From Phytophthora sp. 'mugwort' (lineage: Eukaryota; Oomycota; Peronosporomycetes; Peronosporales; Peronosporaceae), in contig JAUCEF010000004.1 in the NCBI GenBank assembly GCA_033558025.1, forward strand, positions 1,240,001-1,304,000: 64,000 nucleotides of DNA. Direction: 5' to 3'. A model generated the notes under the pieces. It did not search any database. It was not told the DNA's origin and was given only the letters and a program-made list of their open reading frames with translations. Both the position numbers and the translations under genes were made by a program. This document shows, piece after piece, positions 11,321-23,330 of the stretch. The first letter of the stretch is position 1. The number at the start of each line of letters is the position of its first letter.

Positions 11321-12562
11321 TCAGTTGAGCCAAAATTTAGGACCCGATAGGCAACTATATCTTAAACAATATGCGTTTGGGGGAGGGCGGTTAGAACTAG
11401 TGAGACGTCCCCCGCGGTCCGGGCGGATGGAGGCCACATGGCCTCCATAACCGCCGTACGTCTGCTTTATATTAGATCTGTAGGCACCAGCATCAAGCGT
11501 CTTGCGGAAATCATGGAGCGTATCGATCTTGGCACTGGATCTCGAGAGAAAATAGACCATCGAGCTATTGTAGTTCAACGGCACGCTTTGACGCTGCATC
11601 AACTTGAAGAACTCCGTGACATTGTAGCGCGTCACGCCGTACTCGATCTCAGGAAGTCGCGGTTCGAATGCGTCCCACATGTCCATCGTAACCAGGTTCG
11701 GCTGACCAAGGTAATACAGCGCCGACCGGAGAACGTCCATGAATGAAGTCACAGCTTGACGCAACATCATGCTCCTTGCCCCACTTGGTAATGGGCTCCG
11801 AGGTGTCGGCAGCCTTCCAAGCGTGCACGCGTTACATCATGAGCCGATTCGTCGTGTTGTCCAGCTGCACTTCCCAAACCCAGCTCATCTGCAAGGAAGT
11901 ACCCTTCCAATGGTCAATGTAGCACCGATGTGGCGACTCACTATGGACGTCCAGCAAGCGCACAATACCAGCTTTAGTACCGTAATCACACGGAGCCGTT
12001 GGATCGTAGTGGTTCGCGCGTTTTGTCGATGGTGACGAGCTGGTGGCGCAGGCAACGGCGGGTGCCAGTGCGAAGTCTCACAACCGCGAAGCAAGCGAGT
12101 GCGCTGCGGATGAGCCGGAATATTTTCGTCATCACTGTCGTCGGTAAGACCCGTACCAACCGGCTAGTGTAACCATACCTGATGCGGCGGTTGGTTCTGC
12201 GTCTGATTTTACATCTGAATTCTCTACGAGGAACTCGTAGATCTGCTTCTCGAGCGATTTCGCAGGGATAATGGGGCTCCCAAGCAAGCTAACGGACGAG
12301 TCATCCGACTCCGACGAGCTGGAGGAGACTGCAGGCGTGCTTGTACCCACGCGGGACGCAAGGAGTGGCAAATCAGGAGCGCCCAGCGGTTGGGGGATCG
12401 TTGGAGCCTCCGCGCCGTTACTTGGAAGAGAAGCCATCCCTTCAAGAGCTGACGCAGTGGACGCACCATCACCATCACAAGACCTATCCAAGCCTCCAAG
12501 AAGCAAGCCATCGAGAGGCAGCGAGAGGCGAGAGGGTCGGATAATCGATGCAGCGACGACAC
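11321..12562 (-). pseudogene. unassigned minus-strand protein relic, two open blocks
   Basis: The upstream block (12506-12132) encodes a Ser-rich acidic segment, with SSSSSESDDSSVSLLGS, followed by SLEKQIYEFLVENSDVKSDA. The downstream block (11770-11321) encodes MDVLRSALYYLGQPNLVTMD then EIEYGVTRYNVTEFFKLMQ. Between them, shifted frames give readable stretches such as IDHWKGTSLQMSWVWEVQLD (about 11920-11860). This suggests a single decayed gene of about 400 codons. I do not recognise the family. Its position among transposons suggests an element-encoded protein, but no catalytic motif supports that. Confidence 0.35.
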
Positions 12563-12829
12563 GACTCAGAGCAAGTTTTGTTTTCGGGAATGCAAACTGA
12601 AGGGATGCGATTGCCAGAGGGAGGGGGTGAGTGTATGCGGATTGGCTTGAAAGGTAGCCAATAGAATGTGGTTCTAGAACAACGCAGTATCATGCTGGTG
12701 AAGAGGGCCTCGGACACTGTTTCGTCGTGATCTCGCATGGTCCGATAAAACGACTCATCTCGCTCGATGACTACGACACCAAGCATGACCATCCGATGGT
12801 CGTCATGCCTCTCCGCTATCAAGAGTGAA

Positions 12830-15120
12830 TCAAGCACGTAAAGTGGATCTGCTGCGTCGAGCTGCAGCCGGGGTACCAGTGTCGCCGTGAGAAACCCAAG
12901 TCAAAGACTTTGAAGAAGCAGCAGCAATAGTAGGGGTTGTAATTCGGTGGCCTTTGAGCCCCCGTTTAGTACTGCTCATCTTCTTCGCCGCTTCTTCCTC
13001 CGGGTTGCCTCGAAGTCTGCAATGAGGACAGGAATTTGCGAGCATTCTCCATTGGTTCCCTATTGGCTACTCCTCTCCCACCCACTCCACAAGGAATTGG
13101 GTACGTCATTTCGGACGAGCTCCCCAAGGAGACGCTTGACGATCTGACCGACACTGTCGTCTGCCAGAGTTGCTCTGGCGTCCTGTGTGATCGTAGCTGT
13201 TGCCTCGATCCCTGTCCTCGTAGTGTTAAAAAATACCTATCTTGTGGTCCCGGTATACCCACTGTTTCGCCCACGTCATCCACGTCTCGGCGTACTTCTC
13301 TGACCGTCTGATAAGCCACTGCATTTCACGATCATCCTTAGACACTTCGTCGTGTCCGCTACCCCGCCACTTTGTTGCCTGCGTACGCTTGAGGTCCACA
13401 ACAGGATTTAGAGAAATAATCTGGCTGTTGGCTGGCTGGATGCCGGAGCGTCCTCCGAATGCCTTGAGGAGCTGCAGCACCAGATGCATTTGGTGTGCGT
13501 GCCGCAAAGAAAGCGCGGAGCCGTTTACGAATGCCGAGAATCTGTGCTTGATATTCGGTTTGCTCGGCACATCAAAACCGTGTAGTTACGCCATTGCATC
13601 ATTGCCAATCCCAATTTTTCTATCACCACTAAAACCAACAGTGGCGCTAGTAGGCATCCCTGACGAATGCCGGATTTAATATGCATAGCCTTCGACAGCA
13701 TACCTTTGACGACGAACTCCGCCGTGGGACCAGCGTGTAATCTGGCACCAAGCCCGCGATCCGCAAACCCGAAATATCTTAGCGCTTCCTATCAGCTGTA
13801 TTATACGCCTTTTTGAAGTCCAGCGACAGTATGAGGCGGCTGAGATCTGCTGCAAGTCCTTTTTCTTGGACGCTGATAAAAACGGGGCCAAATCATCATC
13901 ACCACAGCTTTCGGCATTTGGCACCTTTCTGCCGTCCGGTATGCCCACAAATGCATCCAACACCGCTCTCAGTTTGCCGCTTGAGGATATCCGGAAACTG
14001 GCCCTAAGGATTGGTCGCCACGTGCTCGCGAAGTTACCCGCTATAGCCGCATTCCTGGGGAATGGTTGCCCATGCCTGGCTTTTGTCTTCGTTACCTGTG
14101 GTATCGTTTCTAAACCGAGAATCGCTTGAAATTCCATCGAAGCGCTTCCGTTGTGCGTTCTAGATGGTTGCCAATTCTGCGTATTATGCTACCTTCTCGA
14201 TGTGTATGAAGCCATTGCGCTCGTGTAGGTTACAGCGATATCTACTTCTAATTTTCTGAGCGTATTGAATTCGCCTCTGCTTCACTTTTCGACTGATTCG
14301 TCGTATACAGCGAATGCTTTCTCGCACCTCTACATCACAATGATTGTGTCGTCGTCAATTTACCTATTTGATGGTCCTGTAGGTCTGTGATCAGCTCCTC
14401 CAAAACCCGTTGATTTTATCGGGAACCGCGTTCGTTCGGTGATCACCTGCGTAGATTTGCCGCCACGTTTCCGTACGTGTATGGTCACCTCCTGATGGTG
14501 GCGGTAATGTTTTTTCCACCCCATTGTAGATGTTACACCATGTGGATGGTACGTGAAAACGGAAGTCGGCTTTCTGCCGCAACACACAGCCCAATTCGTG
14601 GAATGATTGTTCTATTCGTCGAACTTTCGTCATCCGGCTCCACTAACTCTAACGCGTCCTCCATTTCCAGGGTATGTAGTATACTCGCTAGCGCTGGACT
14701 CTCCGGTCTCCTTGATGCCTGTACTCCAAGTCGATCCACGCGCGGATTCTGAGCACTATTATAGTCTCCTGCGCGTATCGTCGGTTTGTGGCCCCCATCC
14801 CAAGTGTAGTTCCGCATAAAACTACTCCCTTTCCTGTCTGTTGCTCGGAGCAAAAATGCTTACCAGATTCACGTTCGCCCTCAATTGTAACACGATTTGC
14901 CTGTCGTTGCCGGTATTATCCTCCATTCCTGTGCCCATTGATCTCCGTCCGCGGACAGTAAGCACGCCATGCCCCCTGCGTGGCCTGACCAGATACTCTA
15001 ATACGACATTTGTTTCTGGTCCGGGTTGTGTTGTTGTCTCCAAACCTTCTCCACTTCCACTCTAACTCATTATCTTTCTCTGTTGTCGCCACCTGGGTTT
15101 CTTGGATGCACCACACCTGT
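12830..15120 (-). pseudogene. non-LTR (LINE) retrotransposon pol relic: endonuclease and reverse transcriptase
   Basis: Read on the minus strand, 15116-14533 gives an AP-endonuclease-like region. WCIQETQVATTEKDNELEW corresponds to the catalytic Q-E-T/H motif, followed by IRAGDYNSAQNPRVDR with the conserved G-D-x-N. After a degenerate interval, reverse-transcriptase parts follow. SGIRQGCLLAPLLVLV near 13670-13610 is the G-x-R-Q-G-C-P-L/A-P fingerprint. HRFSAFVNGSALSLRHA at 13550-13500 is the F-x-D-D catalytic box, with D-D changed to N-G. Region 13320-12830 continues as a non-specific C-terminal part. Stops and shifts are frequent. The N-G change alone would abolish polymerisation. Confidence 0.7.
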
Positions 15121-15220
15121 GGTCTACCGCGGAGAGGTGTTCTCCGCCAGTTTGCGAGCCAGGTGCTTTGTTTGATCTCACGAAATTCCCGTACATATTG
15201 CGTGTTAAACCCCCATCCAC

Positions 15221-17035
15221 TTAGTTTGTACTTTTCTTAATTACTGCAGAAGTTGCAAGGTCTTGTATATGATACCGTAGACATCCGCCTCGCCTCCGTG
15301 CCCATTTGGAATTTAATGTCCTGCGTGTAGTACCTTGCTCTGTCTTCTGTACGATATGATTGTTCATTTTCACTCGTCTACGCGGGTCGCATAGTTTCAG
15401 GATATCATTTGTGGCGTACTTTTTCTTCCCCCCAAATACGCTTCCAGTCATCTGCGTTGTCGATCAATGACGCTAGACTGGACTGTGCGAGCCCGCGTTG
15501 CGTTGACCTTATCCAGTTATCAAACCATGGTTTTGTGGCTGACGAGCGGGTTCTTTCCAATTCTCGCAACCCCGCGACGATACAGTATGCCACCCACTGA
15601 ATTGTCCAGCGAACTATAATTTTATCGTCTAAGGACGATAGCAGTTCCCCTGGATATCGAAACGTTTGAACGTGTTGCAGCAAGACTGTGGGTTCAAACT
15701 GTGCAGCTGTTGTCCATTCCGCAGTCGCACTACCTGCTTGCGGACTTTGCATCGCGCTATTGGCGACCAACTCGCTCTTAACTGATTTCATTTTTTATTT
15801 CTGTCGGCAGCCCCCCCACCCCCTTGATGCGGTTGCTCTTCCTGAAAACGGAGGAGCGTGGTAATCTCAGTGCAGTCATCCTTTAATTCCCTTTCCTTTC
15901 TTTGGACCGTCAGATTGTTAACGTTGAGCAGTACGACACCTTCCTACTTGCGCTCGTCGGGTGTTGCCACGTGTGACCGCTTCTCCTGAGTCTCCTCGGA
16001 TGTCTTGGGCTTGATAGGGGGTGCTTTTAATCGTCGTTAAGACCTCTAGCGCCTGTGAACACGTGGACTAATAGCTGCTATCGCTTCCTGGGTCCTGCAA
16101 ATCTTGGTTGCCCCCCCCCCCCCCGTTTCCTTGTTGGGGCTCGTTCCGCTGTACATCCTTCATATTCTTCTCCCGGACCAGTCGCCGCCATTGTTGTAAT
16201 ACCACCACAGGTATCTAGTGTTCTTGCAGTAGGAGCCTGATCTTCTCCTCCGTGTCATCTGTTTTGAGACTCCACCGACCAGTTCCTGGTGATCCTTCAA
16301 CGCATGATTCTCCCCGTAGTGTACGATAAATGAGATGGGTACGTCTCTGGATTTGCGTCGCGTAATTTGAATATCAATTCTTTCTATACTCATGATGAAT
16401 AGTAAAACCGTCTAAATGCTCCACCGACCCGCCACGTCGCCATCTAGTCCTCTGGATCCCAGGGTGATACCATGGCTTCATCGCTATCTGACTCGGTTTG
16501 CTGTGATTGTCAGACTGGGGTCTTTCCCTTCGGGGCTGGCTGCCTGTTTCTCCGGTCCTCTCTTTGCGAGTCAGAAGATCCCGCACCTATTATGTCTCAT
16601 TTTCCCGGAGATTGGGTAGCGAGGGTCCGACCCCTTGATGAACAGAGACTGAGTAATGACGACCACAGCACCGCAAACACAACTGGAGGTGCATGAGGTT
16701 TGACGATCTTTGCCGCCCTGTTCTCGTCCATGCAGCTCACTACCTGGAGGGGCGTTCCTTAGAGGACCCCGTTTTCCTGTTGCTTACGATCTCACCCGGC
16801 TCATATTTCCGATATTTCCACTTGGCGTGTCCCCGTCCATCTGCGATATCACGTAAATGACTTGCCAAAGAAAATTGCTGCCATTCCGAGCACAACACTT
16901 CCCCCTTCCCTTCCCCGCTTTTATTTCGCGTCGTTTGGCATACGTGGTTTCCGGGATACCTTCAGGACAGAGGCCACCTGCACAGTCTACGCTGCACAAT
17001 AGCGCCTTCACGCCCAGTCCGACACGGTCTCGCAC
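15221..17035 (-). pseudogene. probable 5' (ORF1) part of the same LINE relic
   Basis: Upstream of the endonuclease on the minus strand lie open blocks at 15791-15405, 16393-16160, 16586-16374 and 17035-16784. The first contains SSLDDKIIVRWTIQWVAYCI then DNADDWKRIWGEEKVRHK. The last has LCSVDCAGGLCPEGIPE, followed by a basic stretch. No clear CCHC knuckle or RRM is seen. Assignment to ORF1 rests on position and strand only. A C-run of 15 (about 16111-16125) interrupts the region. Confidence 0.35.
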
Positions 17036-17510
17036 AGTATTTGTGCGATAAAAAGTACATTAGTTTGGATAGCCTATATTATAAGCAGTAAGTATTCTTC
17101 CATAAGCTGACCAGTTCCCCCTAAAGACGAGACACTTTCTTGAAAAGAATGTCCGAATCACAGAGTGAATGCCGGCTCTGGGCCATCGGGAGATGCCAAT
17201 TTTGATAAGTACTTTTGCGTTGTGTTCTTACGGCAAAGAGTTCTAGCGCCTTGAGGTCGTCAAGCGGCTCCGTTTATACTAAACGTAAATGCACAGCACC
17301 ATATGACTGGTATATTTCACCTACATATTGCGCAAAGGTTTGAAGCCATACGAAAGACGTTATGTGAATCGAGCGCCGAAAGCGCTAACCTAACGAGATT
17401 CTTGCTTAAGAGATTTGCGCTAATATGATTTGGGACGAAACGATGGAGGCAGCAAAATGAGTTCATCAATCGCATTCTCCTGTGAACGCTGAAACGTAGT
17501 TTTCTTACAA
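17036..17510. other. no gene recognised
   Basis: Spacer between the LINE relic and the Ulp1-like ORF. No motif or repeat stands out. Confidence 0.4.
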
Positions 17511-17867
17511 TTATGTAGTAAGGCAGGAAAGAAAATGACATATCAGATTAAAGTTAAATGATGCTAAGGTATCGATACTGAAAGAACTACTTCGCATTAC
17601 CCCGAGGTCAGTGGGCTCCACTTCGCATAGAGCACGCTCAAAGAATAGAATCACGAACACACCACAATTGTAGTTGTCAAGCTGTGGTAGCCATTTCATG
17701 CGCCTCATCCAGAGTCGCTTGGACGAGATCGGTTTCGGTAGTAGTGGGATCAGCTTCGCCTTACGGTAAGCCTTCAGAGAGTCAAACCTGTTGCCAGTTT
17801 CCTGCGGATCGTAGATAGTGACTAAAGTTTTGTTGAAGTCCACCGCCATTACACACCAATGGTTCAA
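17511..17867 (-). CDS. Ulp1/SENP-like C48 cysteine protease domain, part of a Mutator-like element
   Basis: The 118-residue minus-strand ORF carries the four catalytic positions of the C48 (Ulp1) family in order: His3 in NHWCVMAVD, Asp20 in VTIYDPQ, Gln62 in WLPQLDN and Cys68 in YNCGVFV. This protease family removes SUMO or ubiquitin-like tags. Nothing upstream completes the domain in frame. A T-rich tract ending in CAG at about 17889-17877 (minus) looks like a splice acceptor, so an upstream exon is possible. The ORF lies about 1.7 kb downstream of the Mutator-like transposase relic on the same strand. Ulp1-like genes captured by Mutator-like elements are known from plants (Kaonashi type). 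The catalytic set is intact even though the neighbouring transposase is not. Confidence 0.65.
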   Translation of the reverse strand: MNHWCVMAVDFNKTLVTIYDPQETGNRFDSLKAYRKAKLIPLLPKPISSKRLWMRRMKWLPQLDNYNCGVFVILFFERALCEVEPTDLGVMRSSSFSIDTLASFNFNLICHFLSCLTT

Positions 17868-18152
17868 CCTGCAATTGATAACTGAAAAAAAAATAGCAGC
17901 CCTTTCGTCGCTTCGGGGGTTTCAGTGGACTTGATCTGGCATGTTGCTTGACCTGAACCGTTTTCCACCTCCACTTCCGCCAAGTTCATCTTAATTGCAG
18001 CGCTTTTCAGCTTTTCCCATTCGTCTTAGTTCTTAATCATGTCCTTGTCGATCACAGGATAGCGCAGGATATCTGAGTGGAGCGTAAATACTGGGGCTTT
18101 TTCTCTAAACCGGTCAGCTATTGCGCGTACAGCTAGGTCCATGCATGGCCCT

Positions 18153-19074
18153 TCAAGCATAATTCTCCCGCACAGCGACGTGGCCTAGTAAAAATCTCCT
18201 AGCACTAACAGCTTCTAAACGATATTCCATCGTGGCCTCATTCATAGCTACAGCACTAAATGTGGGCTCGTTTGGCTTCCAACGACGTTCTTCTTTGTTC
18301 TTGACCCATGTTATGGCAGCGCCAATGCCATCAAAGTGGGCGATAACGGTATGCCACGATCTCATTGCTTTCAGCATCGCTTTATCGAAGTAATTCGTCC
18401 TGTGATCAGCGTAACGTCAGCTTGCACTATTGAGCGCTCGTAACCGCTGAACCACCTGTTCTGGAATAAGGCGAGCTGGGTTTGGCACGCTTCAATCCTA
18501 TGCACTGGTAACACCTTCATAACTGTCGCTGCATCGGTCGGGGGGTTGTTTCGCCGCTCACACGCAGTGATTTTGGCTCGCTTCGACTTCTGGAGAATTG
18601 CCAGTGCCCTCAGCGCGTCAGTATACTGATAGGCTACGCCAGCGCTCGGTAGCTTCAGTACAAGAGCCAGAGACGGCACAATCCCAGACGCCACAGCATT
18701 TACGAGCCGATTAGTTTTCTCCATGCCTGAATTTGCCGCCTTTTTACAGGCTGCTTTTGTAACTTTAACCAGCCCTGGCTTCTTCGTCGTCCTCGAGACC
18801 GTCCAAATTGGACGAGCACGCTCTGGTAGCACGTCTCTAGCTGAATCGTCGCCCGCCATAGTTTCCGAATCAATCACAGTTTCAGATCAACCATAGTTTC
18901 CGACTCGATCACAGTTTCCTTCCCGACCACAGTTTCCGTCCCGACCAGAGTTTCCGTCTCGACCACAGTTTCCGGATCTGCCAATGTTTCCGCCCCCACC
19001 ACAATTTCCGACTCTGCCAATGTTTCCGTCTCGACCACAATTTCTGACTCTGTCATTGTTTCGGTCTGCCGCAC
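18153..19074 (-). pseudogene. accessory ORFs of the Mutator-like element, including an ET-V repeat tract
   Basis: Three adjoining minus frames cover this region. 19074-18874 encodes a short tandem repeat of the form E-T/I-x-V-x-x-E-T-x-x-x, about eight repeats of an 8-codon unit. 18877-18371 encodes a basic, Ala/Lys-rich protein of 168 residues. 18377-18153 continues in another frame with WKPNEPTFSAVAMNEATMEY. The four-base overlap at 18874-18877 looks like a frameshift inside one former gene. No known domain is visible. Its place between transposase and Ulp1 block suggests it is the linker part of the same composite polypeptide. Confidence 0.4.
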
Positions 19075-19221
19075 TGTATCGGTAAGAGTCTCGGTAGGGC
19101 TCTCCGCATGGAGTTAGGAATCATTAAAGTAGGGCGGCTGCCTTCCTTATCCACGTTCAGGAACTGTGTCAACGTATCGTTCAGTTTAGAGTGAGTCGCC
19201 GTACCTCACCGACTACCAACG

Positions 19222-21272
19222 TCAGCGATCTGTCTTCCCACAGAAAATAATTATTTGAACTTCTCCGTCTGATTCCTTGAGATAGACGTGGAAGGGTCGG
19301 TCTTCGTACGGTAGAACGTCATCGCTCACATCAATCGTCACGTGTTTCAATTGTCGGTAGTTCCTGACAAGCCAACGCGGGTGGAGAATGCCCTCAGGAA
19401 CCAACTTTTGTTTTTGGTTACACCCGGTTTATTTCCTGTAATATACGATGTGCCGACACGGCAATAGTCGTGTCACTCGATAGATACAGGAACACGTCCA
19501 GTCTGCCGGGTTCGCCATGTACTCCTCCGTTAAATCATCTTCTTTCGCCGTCGTGTACTGCATCATCACGTAGGGACAAACGGATGCTGGCGATACTTTG
19601 TCGTCGAAAGCAGCGCAAAATAATACTGCTGCTTCGCGAGCTCCACAGCATTGCGTGACACAGTATTCGAAGTTGGTTCATCTCGTTGTCATACTCGGCT
19701 TTCGAGTATACATTAATGCGATTCACACGTCAAGCACATAGCTTTTCGTTTACGGTCTGCCAAAACAAAATAGAGACAACGCAGTCATCAAGCGTCGTGG
19801 ATCGACACAAGCGATTTTAGTTTTTTTGCCAGCTCAATTCAAGTCTAATAAAATAAATGAACACAACCATGAGTTAAACCGACAACAAGGACCTCTTGAT
19901 TCGTACCCACCTATTGTTTGGCTGGTTTCCCATATGCGGAACGTTGCCGCGATATACTGAGCTCCACCTGTCCTTGCACATAGTCCAGTTTGCGTCAAAG
20001 TACGCAAACCACATACGCTTATTTTCCTCCACTTGTAGAACAGCCTTCTAGGCATCGAACGTGTTTATTTGCAGCCTCTGTTGGCGCACTCACTAATCTG
20101 CGCCAGCCACTTCATGCATCCATGTTGTGCTTTTCCTTCGACAACTCCTCATGCAAATATTTAACCACATGGAAGTGGCAAACCAGTATGCGCGCGCTTG
20201 GAAACTCCTCCAGCAATTAAAGTCATTATCAATCATAATTACAGCGACGGAGTCATAGCTTTGGCCTCCTTCCTTAAATTGCCGAACCGTAGCGTCTCCT
20301 TCCGCTCGTTCTCGACTAGGCAATGCCACAGACAGAGATCAGGACAGAGGTCAACCAGTTCCAACGTTAGGATCAAAGCCACACAGTCTAAGACTGATAC
20401 TCAATCCAGCTAATCGATCAATTATGAACCTGTGCGTTCTGCCCTTTTCCCATCGTATCGTGAATCATGAAGCTAGTAATGGGAGGAGTCCGTATCGTCG
20501 GTGTCGTCGATAAGAAGCACCTCGGAGAAATGCTCAAACATACTCATCATATGTGCTGACTGAATAGAGATGCACTGGACAACATTCTACACAAGAAGAA
20601 CGTAAACAATTAATCCATAGTGATTCAAAAGGGATCTGATATTCACGTACATGTTCATTTGCGGACGCGTGCCAGGTTTCCTTTCTGCGAAGCGAAGTCC
20701 TCGAGAATCGCTCGAATTCTCTCCTCAATGGTAGGAAAGCGTAACTTTCCCCCTTCCGCCTGTCCAGAATGTTGTGGACACCCTTCATGATCGGTTCAAA
20801 ATTGTGGACTCGGTGATATACTCCAAAATCCGCTTTCGTTTTGCTCCAGCCTGATGAAGAGTCTGAACGGACGCTAAACCCTCATCAGCGGATACCTGTC
20901 GTGCTTCATGGTATGACATGTACACATGTGCGCCGACGTCATGGTTGTGAGTGTCAGCGTGCTCTGTATCGTTACCACAACTTCCCAGTCGCCGTTTTCC
21001 TGAACAAATGCATTTATCTAGATAGACGAAGATAAACGACATTAGCCACGCTAGCCAACTAACCAAATAGAGCATATCTGTGATTCGCAGCCTATTCTTA
21101 TCGAGCATTGATTTGGCCGCGACTCTCGACTTGTACTTTCACGAGGAACAACAGCGTACGTGCAAATGTACGTCCTTTTGTAGAACTTGAGATCCTCTAG
21201 AATCCTCTTACACGAAGATCGGTTTGCATGTATCCGTGCATTCCGCCTGTGCACGGGAGTAGTTGTGCGCAC
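19222..21272 (-). pseudogene. Mutator-like (MULE) transposase relic
   Basis: Read on the minus strand, 21108-20785 contains THNHDVGAHVYMSYHEARQ and VQTLHQAGAKRKRILEYI, the N-terminal MULE region. 20788-20534 continues with MKGVHNILDR and NEHVREYQIPFESLWI. FEHFSEVLLIDDTDDTDSSH (about 20548-20490) holds the first catalytic Asp block (L-L-I-D-x-T). 20329-20093 gives SYDSVAVIMIDNDFNCWRSF, the second block (D-x-D/K-F). 20055-19535 covers the C-terminal part. Each block is in a different frame and in-frame stops are common, so the enzyme is dead. It precedes the accessory ORFs and the Ulp1-like protease on the same strand. Confidence 0.7.
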
Positions 21273-22260
21273 GGAGTAGATCTGTAGAAAAGTAATGCTC
21301 TAAAGAAGATACCAACCATCAGTTCTGCAGTCCAACCCCTCCGTGGTGCACAGTTTCAAACTGTGTTACCATACCTGGAATGTGCGTCGGCTGTACGTCT
21401 TCAAAAAGGCTTCGAGGGTGTCCCAATTCGGGAAAATCCTCACGTCATGCCCAGGAACGCAAATCGTCATCCAGAGCAACGATAGCCCCGGTATCGCCAT
21501 CATTGACGTCGCCCACGCCAGTCGACGAGCGCGCGGGGGGGGGCTTCCATCGTAATGGAGTCTTCTGAGCTGCTTGATTCGTCGTCAAACTGAGATCCCT
21601 CCAAGGATACCACATCGCGATGTCGATGCCTACGATTTAGGCGAGGGGAGCGTCGGCGGTAAGTTTGCTTTCGCCGCTAGTCTGCTCACGCCCACGTCTC
21701 GCAGATTGACGAGACACCCTACGCCCCTTCCTGCTCGTGTTTTGGCTGACTGCCTTACTGTTTGTGGCGGGCTCTGTGAGTGTGCGTCGCTGTTACTATG
21801 AGCGCTGAACTCGCTTGCGCTCAAGTTTTTCGCGAGCGCAAGCGTGCGCGCGTTGGAGGCATTGTAGCGGTCCTGGCAATCCTGTTTCTTTGTAGCACGG
21901 GCACACGAGACAACAGCCGCTGCTGCGCTGATCCCCTGCTTCCTGCTTCCTGGGCCCTTTGTTTTTATTGCGACTGGGAAGGGGGGTCCTAACCACCGAA
22001 TCACCGACTAGAATGATGGTCTGAGTACAATATGTGTGTAATGCATATCCGCACGGAAAATTGAGATGAGAAGGGTTCAGATCTTACTTCCATGGCCTTT
22101 ATAATTGCTCTGCAGCTAGCCGCTCTCATACCTTCAGCTCCTCTTTGAAAGATCTCTCTTTTCAGATGCGAAGTGCCCCCAAGTGGGGTCTAGAAATAGA
22201 GATGAGGTGTTCCTGTACGCCAATTATGGCCGCAAGCAGCACTGTGCTAGGCGATTGTCA
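21273..22260. other. mostly non-coding; one possible N-terminal ORF fragment at 21798-21990 (+)
   Basis: The plus-strand reading MSAELACAQVFRERKRARVG followed by a hydrophobic VAVLAILFLCST stretch resembles the start of several oomycete transposase ORFs. It stops after about 65 codons with no core domain. The rest shows no recognisable gene. Confidence 0.3.
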
Positions 22261-23330
22261 CTAAAACGTTTCTACTGCGCTGCCGCATGCGGAGCCTGGT
22301 GACCCTCGCGTGTATCCAAGCTCAACCACGTTGTGACGGAGCCGGCGGACCCCTCGCATCAAGAAAAAAGCATCGCTAAGACGCCCGAGGACACGATACT
22401 TCTCGGAGCGCTCACGAAGAACCAAGTACCAAGACGCGCGGACACGGTGGGTCCCTCCCCCTCGAGAAGTACAAGCACCAAGCACGAAAGGCCTGGTGAC
22501 CCTCCACGTGTTCAATTTACTAAAGTACACCAAGGGGCATCAGGCCTGGTGTGCCCCTCGCGTTCCCATTAAACCACCAACGTGCAGAGGAGTTGGGATT
22601 CTGTGCGCATGCTTCCCCTCCCCGGAGTGAACACAATATTCCAGATACATACTCGCCTTGGCATGAAGGCCCAGATAGACCGAACATAACCTCAGAGAGG
22701 ATCCACTGTATCGGATATGACACATCCACCACATGCAGGGCCGAAGGAAAGAACGGGGTAAAAGCTTTGAGGAAGACGAGCAGATCTCTTTGATTTGCTA
22801 GTTTAGGCTTGTATAAACAACTCAAATAGAAGGCCAAATTAACTACTACTATTTTCCCCTTCCCCAAGCGAGGAACAACGTGAGCGCGCCCATGTGCTCG
22901 GAACTTCGAAAATGCGGGACGGTGTTCCGACTGAAATGCCCCAGGAATTTAAATTGGATAGACCTGTCGAACTACAAATCCGGCATATTGAGTAGAGCTC
23001 CGTCGATATGCGCTCTAAGTTGGTGTACTTCGCCCAATGAAGCCCTCGCACAACAACGAGGTTAAGGTGCATGTATTATTCCACTCAAGCACGTAGAAGA
23101 AAGTATGAGCGTTTTGTTCAATAGTAGCCGACGAGGATCCAGTGTTGGTACCGCTGGCCATCATTGTCGCTACGAAGTCGGGGTGCCGCTTCAGGATATG
23201 GCCAATCCTTTTGCTGTAGCCAGTCTTGGGCCCTTCCTCCCTTTCCTAAGACCAAAAGTACGCAGTTGGACGAGCCTGTGCGTCTGGGCCATAATGAAGT
23301 ACATACTCACTCGATGATTGCTTAAGTACT
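22261..23330. repeat. threefold dispersed CCTGGTG repeat, otherwise unassigned
   Basis: The sequence GGCCTGGTGACCCTC or a close variant appears at about 22291, 22493 and 22541, each followed by a short GC-rich stretch (CGCGTG, CACGTG, CGCGTT). The spacing is irregular (about 200 and 50 bases). Farther right (22960-23070) a plus reading resembles the H-V-E-L-Q-I-R-H-I part of Copia RNase H but is too short to call. Confidence 0.3.

Noticed and set aside
22960..23070. Copia RNase H-like reading
   Set aside because: Too short and interrupted to separate from chance.
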